NCBI RefSeq assembly: GCF_000012725.1
Contig: NC_007406.1
Location: 1,826,001 to 1,890,000 of the forward strand
Length of the DNA: 64,000 nucleotides
Source of the DNA: Nitrobacter winogradskyi Nb-255
GTDB taxonomy: Bacteria; Pseudomonadota; Alphaproteobacteria; Rhizobiales; Xanthobacteraceae
Direction of reading: 5' to 3'
Shown here piece after piece: positions 26,951-35,473 of this stretch; the stretch's first letter is position 1; the number at the start of each line of letters is the position of its first letter. A model generated the notes under the pieces. The model was not told the DNA's origin, searched no databases, and saw only the letters and a list, made by a program, of their open reading frames with translations. The position numbers and the translations under genes are program-made.

Positions 26951-28714
26951 ATGCTTCGCACCACCTTGGCTTCCTCGCGCGCAACGCGTGTTGGCGCGCT
27001 TGGGCTTGCAGCGATCATCGCCGTCGTTTTTACGATCGATCATGCAGATGCGCGGCGTGCCCGTCAGCACCATCGCCACCACCAGCAGCAGGTGCGGCAT
27101 AGCTACAATCCGCCCTTCGCGTCGATCGTGGTGGATGCTAATTCCGGGGCGACGCTGTCGTCCACCAGCCCCGACAGTCTTCGCCATCCGGCGTCGCTCA
27201 CCAAGATGATGACGCTCTACATGCTTTTCGAGCGTCTGGACGCCGGCAGGATCGGCCTCGACAGCGAGATGCGCGTTTCAGCGCGCGCGGCCGCGCAGAA
27301 CCCGACCAAGCTCGGCCTGCGACCGGGTCAGACCATCCGCGTCGAAGATGCGATCAAGGGGCTGGTGACGAAATCCGCCAACGACGCGGCGGTCGTCATC
27401 GCCGAGGCGATCGCAGGCGACGAAGACGACTTCGCCAGGATGATGACGCGGAAGGCCCGTGCGCTCGGCATGACACGGACGGTCTATCGCAACGCTTCAG
27501 GTCTTCCCGACGACGATCAAGTCACCACGGCGCGGGACCAGGCAACGCTCGGCCGTGCGTTGCAGGATCGTTTCCCGCGCTACTATCGCTATTTCGCGAC
27601 CACCTCATTCACGTTCCGTGGTCGCACCATTCGGGGTCATAACCGTCTGGTCGGCAGCGTCGATGGCGTCGACGGTATCAAAACAGGCTATATTCGAGCT
27701 TCCGGCTTCAATCTCGTCACCAACCTCAAGCGCGGCAATCGCCACCTTGTCGGCGTGGTTCTTGGCGGTCGCAGCGGCGGCTCCCGCGACGCCACCATGC
27801 GCAAACTGCTGGCGGAAAATCTCGACAAGGCCGCGACGCGGCGGACGGTCGCCGCGATTGCCGAAAGCAGCATGGCGGAGGCCAATGCGAGGGCGGCCGA
27901 GGATCAGGCGCGCTCACGGCCGAGGGGTACGACGCAGGTGGACGGAGCCGTTCAAGTCGCGTCCACCGTGCCCGAGCTTGTCTCGCTGCCGGCCGAGCGT
28001 CCCGCTCATCTGAGCCGATCGCTGACAGCGGCTCCGGCGGCGGCGTTACCTCCGAAGCGGCCTTTAGCCGAACCGGCTCCCTTGACGAGCGGCGTTATCG
28101 AAACCCAGCCGATCGACGCCGTTCCCGGCTCGGCCGAACCGATGAAGCCGGTGCGGGTCAAGACGGTACAGGTCAGGGCGAAAGCGGTCAGACTGGCATC
28201 GGCCGGGCCGGCGCCTGCTTTGTCTCCGGCCGCCGGCGACGCCGCAGCGGATCGCGAGGCGGCGCCGGAAACGTCGGGCTCGGTCGTGGCGCGGGCGAAC
28301 ATGCCGCCGCAGCCTGCCAACTTCGGCACCGGTCAGGGCATCCTGGGGGTGCTTCCGGCCTCCAGTCTTCCTGCTTCGACAAGGCAGGCGATGGTTCATG
28401 CTGATCCGGCGCCCGCGGTTCAGCCGCGAACAGTTCAGAAGAATGGCGCGCTCAAGCCGGTCGCGTCGCATTCGGGTTGGATCATTCAGGTCGGCGCGCT
28501 GGAAACCGAGAGCCAGGCGCGCGAGCGTCTCGATGCGGCCCGAGGCCGCGCTCCGAGGATGCTGGGCAAGGCCGATCCTTTCACCGAGCCCGTCGCCAAG
28601 GGCAGCAAGAAGCTATATCGCGCCCGCTTCGCCGGCCTCGAACGCGATGAGGCCGAAGCCGTGTGCCGCAAGCTGAAGCGTTCGGATATATCCTGCATCA
28701 CGATCAAAAACTGA
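26951..28714 (+). CDS. D-alanyl-D-alanine carboxypeptidase (S11) with C-terminal SPOR domain
   Basis: Periplasmic penicillin-binding protein trimming the terminal D-Ala of murein pentapeptides. 587 residues. A signal segment (about 12-32) is followed by a His/Gln/Arg-rich stretch. The S11 peptidase domain holds SLTK (catalytic Ser near 77), KSANDAAV (SxN motif) and GIKTGY (KTG motif). A Pro/Ala-rich linker of about 190 residues (310-500) leads to a SPOR domain (HSGWIIQVGALETESQAR ... FAGLERDEAEAVCRKL), which binds denuded glycan and targets division sites. The combination is common in Rhizobiales. Monocistronic by context. Confidence 0.93.
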   Translation: MLRTTLASSRATRVGALGLAAIIAVVFTIDHADARRARQHHRHHQQQVRHSYNPPFASIVVDANSGATLSSTSPDSLRHPASLTKMMTLYMLFERLDAGRIGLDSEMRVSARAAAQNPTKLGLRPGQTIRVEDAIKGLVTKSANDAAVVIAEAIAGDEDDFARMMTRKARALGMTRTVYRNASGLPDDDQVTTARDQATLGRALQDRFPRYYRYFATTSFTFRGRTIRGHNRLVGSVDGVDGIKTGYIRASGFNLVTNLKRGNRHLVGVVLGGRSGGSRDATMRKLLAENLDKAATRRTVAAIAESSMAEANARAAEDQARSRPRGTTQVDGAVQVASTVPELVSLPAERPAHLSRSLTAAPAAALPPKRPLAEPAPLTSGVIETQPIDAVPGSAEPMKPVRVKTVQVRAKAVRLASAGPAPALSPAAGDAAADREAAPETSGSVVARANMPPQPANFGTGQGILGVLPASSLPASTRQAMVHADPAPAVQPRTVQKNGALKPVASHSGWIIQVGALETESQARERLDAARGRAPRMLGKADPFTEPVAKGSKKLYRARFAGLERDEAEAVCRKLKRSDISCITIKN

Positions 28715-28750
28715 TCGCCCGCCCCGCACTCATACGCGACGCCAGAATCC

Positions 28751-28870
28751 AGAGCTTTATGCTTCTGATGCAATATCAGAAGCATGGCTCTCGAATTTGA
28801 CGCGTTTTGCTTTGCGCAGGCCATATCCGCCGACCCGGGTCGAGCCCGAGGACATCCTTCGCCCAAAATG
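28751..28870 (+). repeat. Intergenic repeat, family A variant
   Basis: AGAGCTTTATGCTTCTGATG / ATCAGAAGCATGGCTCT hairpin, then GACGCGTTTTGCTTTGCGC and a GGGTCGAGCCCGAGGAC hairpin. Decayed at the right end. The remainder of 28715-29051 has no recognisable gene. Confidence 0.75.
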
Positions 28871-29051
28871 TTCATCGAAGCATGGGGGATCTACGCACCG
28901 AAACCACTCCATGCAAACCACTCGTCAAGAATTGACGGATAATGTTCGAAGCAACGATCGATCCGCCGGACAACGGCGGGCGAAATCGGGGCCGCGTCGG
29001 ACAGAAAGACAGAAGCAACTCGCAGTGTAGCGTTTGGTGGCGTTGTTGGAG

Positions 29052-29774
29052 TTAGCTGCGATGAGTGCGAAGCAAAGTATCCTTGGCCGCGTTTACGCGG
29101 GCCGCGAGGTACGTCGACCCCCCCTGGTCGGGATGCAGTTTCTTCATCAGCCCCCGATGCGCGCGACGAATCTCGTCGTTTCCCGCCCCCGGCTGCAAGC
29201 CAAGGATCTGATAGGCCTCCTCGTCCGTCATTTTGCCGCCCGGCGACGCGCGGCTCCTCCCCCCTGCCGGATCGCCTTGCGCGTTATGACGCCAGGCGGG
29301 AAACCTGCGGTCCAGATAAGCTTCAAGTAGCGCGCAACTCTCCGCGTCGAAGCCTGTCATCATGGCGAGGAGTCGAGGCAGGTCGAAGTCATCCAGCGAG
29401 CGGCCGGCATCGGGTCCGTCAATGATCCATCCGCCGAGGCGGCCGCTGGCGTGATCCAGGACCATTTCGAGAAACCGCGAACGAACCTGGGACGTGTGTC
29501 CGTGGGCCGTACGCTGCATTCCCGCGCCAAAAAGCCTGGCGAAGAATGACATGCCCGAGGACGACCATCCCAAAAGTCCGACGCCGAGAAGCGCTAGCGG
29601 CAGCGCAACCGCCAGCTCCCCCCTGCTGCCTATGAAAGCCGCCATTCCAAACGCGATGATGCCGCCGGCGAGCCTGATGGCTCGCGCCAGAACGGCCGGA
29701 TTTGCCGCCCGCAACAATTGAAGCAGCAAATACAGAAACAGGAACGTGAAGAGGCCTGCTATCAGTGTCGGCAT
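29052..29774 (-). CDS. Membrane-anchored J-domain protein
   Basis: 240 residues from the ATG at 29774 (MPTLIAGLFTFLFLYLLL); a longer reading frame upstream would cover the adjacent repeat and is rejected. Two or three hydrophobic helices occupy about 1-22, 38-60 and 62-82, giving a DjlA-like N-terminus. A middle region (about 95-155) shows RSRFLEMVLDHASGRLGG, and the C-terminal J domain (about 175-235) has TDEEAYQILGLQPGAG, and HPDQGG with the essential HPD that stimulates DnaK. It is likely a specialised Hsp40 acting at the inner membrane. A VWA-domain gene lies 193 bases upstream on the same strand. Confidence 0.85.
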   Translation of the reverse strand: MPTLIAGLFTFLFLYLLLQLLRAANPAVLARAIRLAGGIIAFGMAAFIGSRGELAVALPLALLGVGLLGWSSSGMSFFARLFGAGMQRTAHGHTSQVRSRFLEMVLDHASGRLGGWIIDGPDAGRSLDDFDLPRLLAMMTGFDAESCALLEAYLDRRFPAWRHNAQGDPAGGRSRASPGGKMTDEEAYQILGLQPGAGNDEIRRAHRGLMKKLHPDQGGSTYLAARVNAAKDTLLRTHRS

Positions 29775-29879
29775 GGCGAATAAATAGTAGCTCGGCGCGG
29801 TCGATGAAAGCGATTGTATGCGGTGGCCTGCGGCGACATAGCGACGCCACGAGGAAGCCAACCCCGAACCGTTGTTCTG

Positions 29880-29967
29880 GAAGCGTTTTCTCACGCAAGC
29901 TGGTATCGCATCTCCGGTCAAGACCGATCCGGTCAAGCCCGAGGACATGCTTCGCTCGAAAACGCTA
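29880..29967 (+). repeat. Intergenic repeat, family A variant, abutting the VWA gene stop
   Basis: GAAGCGTTTTCTCACGCAAG, a double GGTCAAG-type hairpin with CAAGCCCGAGGACATG, then CTTCGCTCGAAAACGCTA. It touches the TAA of the VWA gene directly. Confidence 0.8.
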
Positions 29968-30732
29968 TTACTTCATCTGTCCCAATAGCCGGGTGGCACT
30001 TGTTACGGTCGTCGACAGCCGCCGCAAGGCCTCCCGGCCGCCCACCGCATAAGCCGCCGCTGCGCGAAGCAGTTCGCGCAATTGGCTCGCCGCGCCAGGA
30101 TCGAACCGACACCAGGCGCCGCCGGTCAGCCGCGCGATTTCGCGAAAAGCCTGCTCGGCAATCGCATCGTGCCCTTCCTGAAACATGAACACGGGGACTT
30201 TCAGCAGTCCCAGTTCTCCCGCTTTCGCGCAAAGATCGTCCACCGATTCTTCCATCGCGTCACCGACGAAAACGACGGCCTTGATGCCTGAGGCGACAGC
30301 TTCAGTGCGCGCGTGGGAAAGAACCTTGCCGATCTGGGTGTTGCCGCCGCGGCAATCGATGGCGCTCATCAACCTTGCGAGTTTCGCGCTGTCGGGTATC
30401 CAGCCGCTGGAACGGCATTCGTTGAGTCCCCGGTAGTAGACAAGGCGAATGTCGAGGCTGCCGATGCCGACCGCTTCGTGAAACATGTCGGCCTGAAGAG
30501 TGCATGCCATGTCCCAGGTCGGCTGCCGGCTCATGGTGGCGTCGAGCGCGAACAACAGCCTGCCACGGCCGTCTGATGCATAAGGCGACATTGATCTCGC
30601 CTTCGCAACGAACGCGGCGATATCGGACGAAGATGACTTTACGTCAGGCAGCGGAGCGCTTCCGCCGGCCGGCGGGCTCCGGCAGATCGTCGGATTCGGG
30701 GAACGTTTCGGCGGCTCCGGATCGTAGGCCAT
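29968..30732 (-). CDS. VWA-domain protein adjacent to J-domain gene
   Basis: 254 residues, no signal peptide or membrane helix, so probably cytosolic. The first 45 residues are Pro/Ser-rich. The VWA domain shows LLFALDATMSRQPTWDMA (MIDAS DxTxS variant), CRGGNTQIGKVL (the MIDAS threonine) and KAVVFVGDAMEESVDDL (MIDAS aspartate). The family recurs beside J-domain genes in Rhizobiales, which I know from general genome familiarity rather than from this sequence. It precedes the J-domain gene on the same strand, so the products may act together; the function is not known to me. Confidence 0.78.
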   Translation of the reverse strand: MAYDPEPPKRSPNPTICRSPPAGGSAPLPDVKSSSSDIAAFVAKARSMSPYASDGRGRLLFALDATMSRQPTWDMACTLQADMFHEAVGIGSLDIRLVYYRGLNECRSSGWIPDSAKLARLMSAIDCRGGNTQIGKVLSHARTEAVASGIKAVVFVGDAMEESVDDLCAKAGELGLLKVPVFMFQEGHDAIAEQAFREIARLTGGAWCRFDPGAASQLRELLRAAAAYAVGGREALRRLSTTVTSATRLLGQMK

Positions 30733-30757
30733 CGAGACTCACAAGGGATTAAAGGCA

Positions 30758-30848
30758 CTATAGCGTTTTCGGGCGAAGTGGACACCGGTTCGCGTTAAGA
30801 ATTAAGAAAACGCGTCAACTCCATATCATGGAACCCGGACTCTTGATT
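30758..30848 (+). repeat. Intergenic repeat, family A
   Basis: CACTATAGCGTTTTCGGGCG ... ACCGGTTCGCGTTAAG, with a small AATTAAG duplication, then AAAACGCGTCAAC and a weak hairpin. It lies between the VWA gene start and panC; the rest of 30733-31058 shows no gene. Confidence 0.82.
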
Positions 30849-31058
30849 CCTGTCCGAAATGGAAAGCCTCTATGTGGCGTAAATCGCTGATATTTCAAGT
30901 TGGCGTATCAGGCGGGGTAAGCGGCTGACGGGGAAATTCGATCTGCTCAGCAACCTCAACCGATTCAACAAGACGCGAAAATGCTTTAGTAAGGTGCGAT
31001 CCGCTGCATCCCGCGCATGTAGCAGTCCCGTCCCTGGAATTTATCCACCCGAGCAGCA

Positions 31059-31910
31059 ATGCCGCCCGCTCCCGCTATCGTTCGCACCCTGCCATCGCTA
31101 CGCCGCGCCCTGGAGCGCCTGCGGGCGCGGCGAGGCACCATCGCGCTGGTGCCGACCATGGGCGCACTTCACGAAGGACATCTGGCGCTGGTGCGTCAGG
31201 CAAAGAGGCGCGCATCGAGGGTTATCGTCTCGATTTTCGTCAACCCCACCCAGTTTGCGCCGCATGAAGACTTCGGATCCTACCCGCGAACCTGGAAGGC
31301 CGATCTGGCCAAACTCGCCGAGGCGAAGACCGACCTGATATGGCGTCCCGACGTCAGCACGATGTATCCGCGGGACTTCGCGACCCGGATATCGACTGAA
31401 GGACCGGCCATCGCGAGGCTTGAAGATCATTTCCGCCCGCACTTTTTCGGCGGCGTCACGACCGTGGTCGGCAAGCTGTTCATCCAGTGCCGGCCTGATG
31501 TCGCATTGTTTGGCCAGAAGGATTATCAGCAACTCAAGGTCGTGACGCGAATGGTGGCCGATCTCGATCTCGGCGTGAAGATCGTTGGTGTCCCCATCGT
31601 GCGCGAACCCGACGGGCTCGCGATGTCGTCACGCAACGTCTACCTGTCGAACGAGCAGCGCGCTCGCGCGCCGACGCTTTATCGCACCCTGAAGGACGCG
31701 GCTGGGCGTTTGCGGAACGGGGATCATCTCGAAGCCGTCATGGCGGATGGCGCGAGGACGATCGAGGACACTGGCTTCTCGCTGGATTATTTCGAGGCCC
31801 GCCACGCCGAAACGCTGTCACCGGTCGGCTCGTTAAAGGATGGCCCGGTCAGGCTCCTGGTCGCAGCTAAGATCGGGGATACCCGCCTGATCGACAACCT
31901 CGGCGTTTAA
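31059..31910 (+). CDS. panC: Pantothenate synthetase (pantoate-beta-alanine ligase)
   Basis: ATP-dependent condensation of pantoate with beta-alanine, last step of pantothenate synthesis. 283 residues. The nucleotidyl-transferase motif [15 protein letters not shown] (HxGH) is near 29-43; [18 protein letters not shown] and [14 protein letters not shown] (KMSKS-like) follow. All catalytic segments are present. The partner gene panB is not in the window, and panC appears monocistronic, convergent with the DUF1489 gene. Confidence 0.96.
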   Translation: MPPAPAIVRTLPSLRRALERLRARRGTIALVPTMGALHEGHLALVRQAKRRASRVIVSIFVNPTQFAPHEDFGSYPRTWKADLAKLAEAKTDLIWRPDVSTMYPRDFATRISTEGPAIARLEDHFRPHFFGGVTTVVGKLFIQCRPDVALFGQKDYQQLKVVTRMVADLDLGVKIVGVPIVREPDGLAMSSRNVYLSNEQRARAPTLYRTLKDAAGRLRNGDHLEAVMADGARTIEDTGFSLDYFEARHAETLSPVGSLKDGPVRLLVAAKIGDTRLIDNLGV

Positions 31911-31943
31911 TTCACCCTCTTGCTCACTCGCTCCCGTTTCCAA

Positions 31944-32408
31944 TTACAGCAACCCCAGATCGCGCAACTCGCGGCGCAGCGGCTCGGGCATCTCTGCGAC
32001 GCTCGCGGCGTTGCTTCCGAGGTCGGGAGGAGCATCGGCGAGGGACAGGTAACGCCACCCTTGAAAGGGGCGCATCGGGCGCGGCCTGACGGCGACCACC
32101 TTCGGCTGCATGACCAGACGGCACCGACCAATACCGTCGCCGTCGCGGAAGGGCTCGATGCCGATCAGCTTCTCACGGGCCGCAATTTCACCCCTTATGA
32201 CCCAATAAAGCGAGCCACCCGCGAGCAACTCCTCGCCGCGTTTCGGTGTCATCCGGGTGATGTGAATATGATGGCGCGGCAAGCCTTCTAGCGTCGCCTG
32301 CTTCATACGTTCGGCGATCCAATCCCTGAGTTCCTTTACGGATTCGCAGCCCACGGCGAGTTTGATTAGGTGGAGGTGCCTGTCGGCGGCGGCCGTCGAG
32401 TGGATCAT
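31944..32408 (-). CDS. DUF1489 family protein
   Basis: 154-residue conserved cytosolic protein of DUF1489, found across alphaproteobacteria. Recognised from LHLIKLAVGCESVKEL, TRMTPKRGEELLAGGSLYWVIRG and the C-terminal GWRYLSLADAPPDL. The function is unknown; the family is related by composition to lysophospholipase-like or ASCH-like folds only speculatively. The start overlaps the stop of the upstream membrane-protein gene as TGATG (32406-32410), so the two are coupled. Confidence 0.88.
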   Translation of the reverse strand: MIHSTAAADRHLHLIKLAVGCESVKELRDWIAERMKQATLEGLPRHHIHITRMTPKRGEELLAGGSLYWVIRGEIAAREKLIGIEPFRDGDGIGRCRLVMQPKVVAVRPRPMRPFQGWRYLSLADAPPDLGSNAASVAEMPEPLRRELRDLGLL

Positions 32409-33328
32409 CAGTTCTGTGGTGTCGGTGGGGGCGCCAGGCGGACGGGCGGGGGCGCGTGCGGCTTCGGCGCATGCGGCTTCCTCGCGGCGGGGCGCGGTTT
32501 CGGGACGGCCTGCGCGGCGGCCGAGGATGACGCCGGCGGGGCAGCCGCCGGCTCGGGCGTCATGATGCTGACCGGCGGAATGGATTCAGCCGTCGGAAAG
32601 TCCATGGTCGTCGGATTGCCGGTCGGCTCCGACGCGAGCGCCGGAACAGGCGGCGTACCGGGTGCAGCGGCCTGCGCTACCGCGGGCGCGTTCCAGGATG
32701 ACGCGTAACGCACCACCAGGTTCTCATAGAGCTGCTCTTTCATGTTCGCCGCGATCCGACCGTGATCAGTCAGCGACTGGAAAGCAGCACAGTCCGACGG
32801 CTGGCAATGGTCGCGCGCGACCAGCACATGGGCGACCAGACCATAGCGGTCGCGTTCGATCGTCCGTCGCAGTACCTCCAATTCCGGCGCTACAATGCTG
32901 CCGTCCGCAGCGGCGGCGCCGAACGATCGTAACCTGTTGATTTCGGAAGCGACGTAGGACACGGCGGCCGCCACCGCGTCGGGCGTCCCGAACAGCGCCT
33001 TCTCGCAAGCGCTCTCGACCACCTCTCCGGCCAGCCCGTCAATGCAGGACAACGCCGGTATCGCGATGTTGGTCCGTACGCTCTGGTTCTTCGAATCCAG
33101 TGAGCGGCTGCCATCCGCCTCGAAGGTGCGAAGCGCAACCGCCGCCGCAACTCCGATCGCGAGCAACGTGATGATGGTCAAGACGCCGTTGGCGACCGAC
33201 TTTTCGGCACGGATGAGCGTCAGGAACACGATGAACGCGAAGAAAACCGCACCCGCGAGCGTCAGCCACATCGGGAATGCAGGAGAGCGCCAGAATTGAT
33301 CGAGTGATGTCACCCAGCCCCAGTTCAT
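32408..33328 (-). CDS. Membrane protein with proline-rich C-terminus, function unknown
   Basis: 306 residues from ATG 33328 (MNWGWVTSLDQFWRSPAFP), chosen because GAGGG lies 8 bases upstream; earlier in-frame starts exist to 33376. Two helices lie at about 17-40 and 48-66. The remaining, probably periplasmic, part has two cysteines at LSCIDGLAG and VESACEKALFG and a pair at DHCQPSDCAAF. The last 90 residues are Pro/Ala/Lys-rich, ending in HAPKPHAPPPVRLAPPPT. It is coupled to the DUF1489 gene. I do not recognise a named family. Confidence 0.75.
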   Translation of the reverse strand: MNWGWVTSLDQFWRSPAFPMWLTLAGAVFFAFIVFLTLIRAEKSVANGVLTIITLLAIGVAAAVALRTFEADGSRSLDSKNQSVRTNIAIPALSCIDGLAGEVVESACEKALFGTPDAVAAAVSYVASEINRLRSFGAAAADGSIVAPELEVLRRTIERDRYGLVAHVLVARDHCQPSDCAAFQSLTDHGRIAANMKEQLYENLVVRYASSWNAPAVAQAAAPGTPPVPALASEPTGNPTTMDFPTAESIPPVSIMTPEPAAAPPASSSAAAQAVPKPRPAARKPHAPKPHAPPPVRLAPPPTPQN

Positions 33329-33465
33329 GCTCCGTGCCCTCATGCCGAACGGTGGGCCAGCATAGACAATCGGCAAATGCCGACAAAGCCCGGCTATTCA
33401 ATGATCCGGGAATACGGCGAAATCAGTCCGGACCCTCTCGTTGTGAACTGGGGGTCCGGAACTCA

Positions 33466-33571
33466 ATTATAGCCTTTTCGAGCGAGGTGGATACGGTTCG
33501 CGTGAAGAAAACGCATCAGACCAGAAACATAGAACCCGCGCTTCTGATTGAATCAGAAGCGGAAAGGCTCG
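33466..33571 (+). repeat. Intergenic repeat, family A
   Basis: TTATAGCCTTTTCGAGCGAG ... GGTTCGCGTGAAGAAAACGC, then CGCTTCTGATTGAATCAGAAGCG. A separate short hairpin (GTCCGGACCC / GGGGTCCGGAAC) precedes it at 33426-33462. Both lie in the 500-base gap between the membrane-protein gene and the 67-residue gene. Confidence 0.85.
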
Positions 33572-33715
33572 TGGCTCGTTGATCCCAAGAGCACCATGCG
33601 GCCAGGCGAAACCCATTACAGGCGAAACCCGTTAGCCGTAAGATTAAGGCTCGTCGTCAACAGCTTGCGCGGACTCAAGACCGCAACCGGCGTCCACTTT
33701 TTTGCGAAACAGGCG

Positions 33716-33833
33716 CTAGATCACGATGGTTTTGGATCGAATCGATCCAAAACCATGAACGTGATCGATTCCAACATTTTAGAGCGGGATGCGGGCGGAA
33801 AACCGCTACACACTTTTCCTCATCCCGCTCTAG
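33716..33833 (+). repeat. 118-bp CTAG-bounded repeat, family B, copy 2
   Basis: CTAG at 33716-33719 and 33830-33833, same two hairpins and same length as the copy at 15903, differing at only a few positions. The right-hand CTAG contains the stop codon of the minus-strand gene at 33830-34033. Confidence 0.93.
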
Positions 33834-34033
33834 CAAGCGGCGAGCTGGCTTTCCTTTGCGACGCGCTCGAAAGCCTCGGCTGAATTCTTGATCCGATACT
33901 GGAAGTCGTCGCCATCGGTGGGAAGTAGCCGGATCACCTCGTAAGTGCCGCTCGCAGCCGGCCGCGCCACGTTGCTCGCGGTGAAAAGGACTGTTTCTCC
34001 AACGAGAAATTTATGCTTCAACGCCTTCTCCAT
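33830..34033 (-). CDS. Small conserved hypothetical protein (67 residues)
   Basis: 67-residue soluble protein beginning MEKALKHKFLVGETVLFTAS and containing GTYEVIRLLPTDGDDFQYRI and SAEAFERVAKESQL, a pattern I associate with short conserved proteins of Bradyrhizobiaceae without a named function. It might form a small SH3-like barrel (inference). Its TAG stop is formed by the CTAG bounding a family B repeat, so the C-terminus could be slightly altered by repeat insertion. Confidence 0.7.
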   Translation of the reverse strand: MEKALKHKFLVGETVLFTASNVARPAASGTYEVIRLLPTDGDDFQYRIKNSAEAFERVAKESQLAAC

Positions 34034-34283
34034 CAGATATCAATATCAGTCTGTCCGCGCCCACAGCGGTGCAGCCGGTCAGGATTTTTGGCTCCTATAG
34101 CACGCCCTTGAGGCATTTGGCGAGTCATAAACAACATGGCGGAATTACGGATTCCGCAGACTTTCCAGCAACGTAAATGCCATCAGGTTGTTGCGGAAAG
34201 GGCGCCGCGAGCAAGGGTTGTGGGCGCGACAGGAAGGTAACGGCCGGCTGGCTTCTCGTTGCACCTTGCAAGCCAACGTCCGT

Positions 34284-34940
34284 TCAGTCGGTTTCGAATC
34301 TCTCGATCACCATGGTTTCCGCGAGCCCCTGCCCGGTCCACTCGCGAAAGGCAGGCTGCTCCATCATCGCATTCATGTATTCCTGCACCTGGGTTGTCAC
34401 TTCGATCGCATAGGTGCGGAAGCGATGGATCACCGGCGCATACATGGCATCGGCCGCGGTGAAAGATCCGAACAGGAACGGCCCGTCCCTTTCGGATCGT
34501 CGGCGGCAATAAGTCCATAGCTCCTGAATGCGAGCGATGTCGGCTCGGGCGCTGTCGGAAAGCGTCTTTGGGCTGATCGGCCGATGCAGGTTCATCCCGC
34601 ATTCGCGGCGGAGCGCTGAAAAGCCGGAATGCATTTCGGCCGAAATCGAGCGCGCATGCGCGCGGCTCGCCGGGTCTGCCGGCCACAAGCCTGCCTCTGG
34701 AAACCGTTCAGCGGCATATTCGATGATCGCGAGCGAATCCCAGACGATCACCCTGCCATCGATCAACGCCGGGACCTTGCCGGCGGGGTTTATATCGAGG
34801 ATGCGCTGCTTGTCGGCCGGGCCGGTGTAGAGCGGAATCAATTTTTCCTTGAAGGCGATGCCGCCCGCCCTGAGCGCCAGCCAGGGCCGCATCGACCACG
34901 ACGAATAGTTCTTGTTTCCGATCACGAGCGTCAGCGTCAT
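34284..34940 (-). CDS. Glutathione S-transferase family protein
   Basis: 218 residues from ATG 34940 (MTLTLVIGNKNYSSWSMRPW), with GAGGAGAA upstream; a longer in-frame start at 34979 is unlikely. The thioredoxin-like N-domain shows NKNYSSWSMRPWLALR (the serine next to the tryptophan is the likely activating residue), AGKVPALIDG (cis-proline) and VIVWDSLAIIEYAAERFP. The helical C-domain contains SISAEMHSGFSALR and FLFGSFTAADAMYAPV. The SSWS start places it in the class often annotated as glutathione S-transferase YfcF/maleylacetoacetate-like; the substrate is not known. Confidence 0.9.
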   Translation of the reverse strand: MTLTLVIGNKNYSSWSMRPWLALRAGGIAFKEKLIPLYTGPADKQRILDINPAGKVPALIDGRVIVWDSLAIIEYAAERFPEAGLWPADPASRAHARSISAEMHSGFSALRRECGMNLHRPISPKTLSDSARADIARIQELWTYCRRRSERDGPFLFGSFTAADAMYAPVIHRFRTYAIEVTTQVQEYMNAMMEQPAFREWTGQGLAETMVIERFETD

Positions 34941-35013
34941 GGTTTCTCCTCCTGCGTCGGCACACCGCGCCGCGATCATCGCCGTCCATCTATTCCGTCA
35001 CAGGTCTCGGGTC

Positions 35014-35118
35014 ATGTCTCCGTTCGCCATGTCTCCGTTCGCCATGTCTCCGTTCGCCATGTCTTCATTTGCCATGTCTTCATTTGCCATGTCTTCATTT
35101 GCCATGTCTTCATTTGGC
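35014..35118 (+). repeat. Seven-unit 15-bp tandem repeat
   Basis: Three copies of ATGTCTCCGTTCGCC (35014-35058) followed by four copies of ATGTCTTCATTTGCC (35059-35118, last one ending GGC). The two unit types differ at three positions, so the array grew in two blocks. 15 bases keeps frame: the plus strand reads M-S-P/S-F-A repeats and the minus strand G/E-D-M-A-N repeats. It lies between the GST gene and the DUF3253 gene. Confidence 0.95.
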
Positions 35119-35189
35119 AATCGGGGCTGACTCCGCGGGGATTTCATCGCTCTTGCAGGGCGTCCGTCATTGCGCCATGGCACTGAATC

Positions 35190-35459
35190 ATGATGACGCA
35201 AGATTCGCATTCGATCCCCTCCCTCGAAAACGACATTCTGAAAGTTTTGACGCGCGACGCCACCAGAACGCTGAGCGCGCCGGAGCTTGCACAGGCAATT
35301 GCTGCGGAAGCCGACTGGCGCAGCCTGCTGATGCCGATCCGGCGCGCGGCCGTGGCAATGGCTCAATCCGGACGTCTCGTGATCTATCGCAAAGGCAAGC
35401 CGGCCGATCCCCTGGACTTTCGCGGCGTATACCGGGTGGGCTTGCCACGACTGGACTGA
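35190..35459 (+). CDS. DUF3253 domain protein
   Basis: 89-residue protein with a winged-helix-like pattern: an N-terminal helix (SLENDILKVLTRDA), LSAPELAQAIAAE, an IRRAAVAMAQSGRLVIYRKG recognition-helix and wing, and PLDFRGVYRVGLP at the C-terminus, the DUF3253 signature. A DNA-binding or regulatory role is plausible from the fold but unproven. It converges on the YdcF gene, 15 bases apart. ATG at 35190 or the next codon at 35193 could be the start. Confidence 0.85.
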   Translation: MMTQDSHSIPSLENDILKVLTRDATRTLSAPELAQAIAAEADWRSLLMPIRRAAVAMAQSGRLVIYRKGKPADPLDFRGVYRVGLPRLD

Positions 35460-35473
35460 ACGCCTTTTCACTG

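Noticed and set aside
28797-29030. 77-residue plus-strand ORF between dacA-like and J-domain genes
   Set aside because: Its first part is translated repeat sequence and the rest is Arg/Gln-rich without similarity.
34998-35118. CRISPR-like array at the 15-base tandem repeat
   Set aside because: Units are directly adjacent without spacers and are too short for CRISPR repeats.
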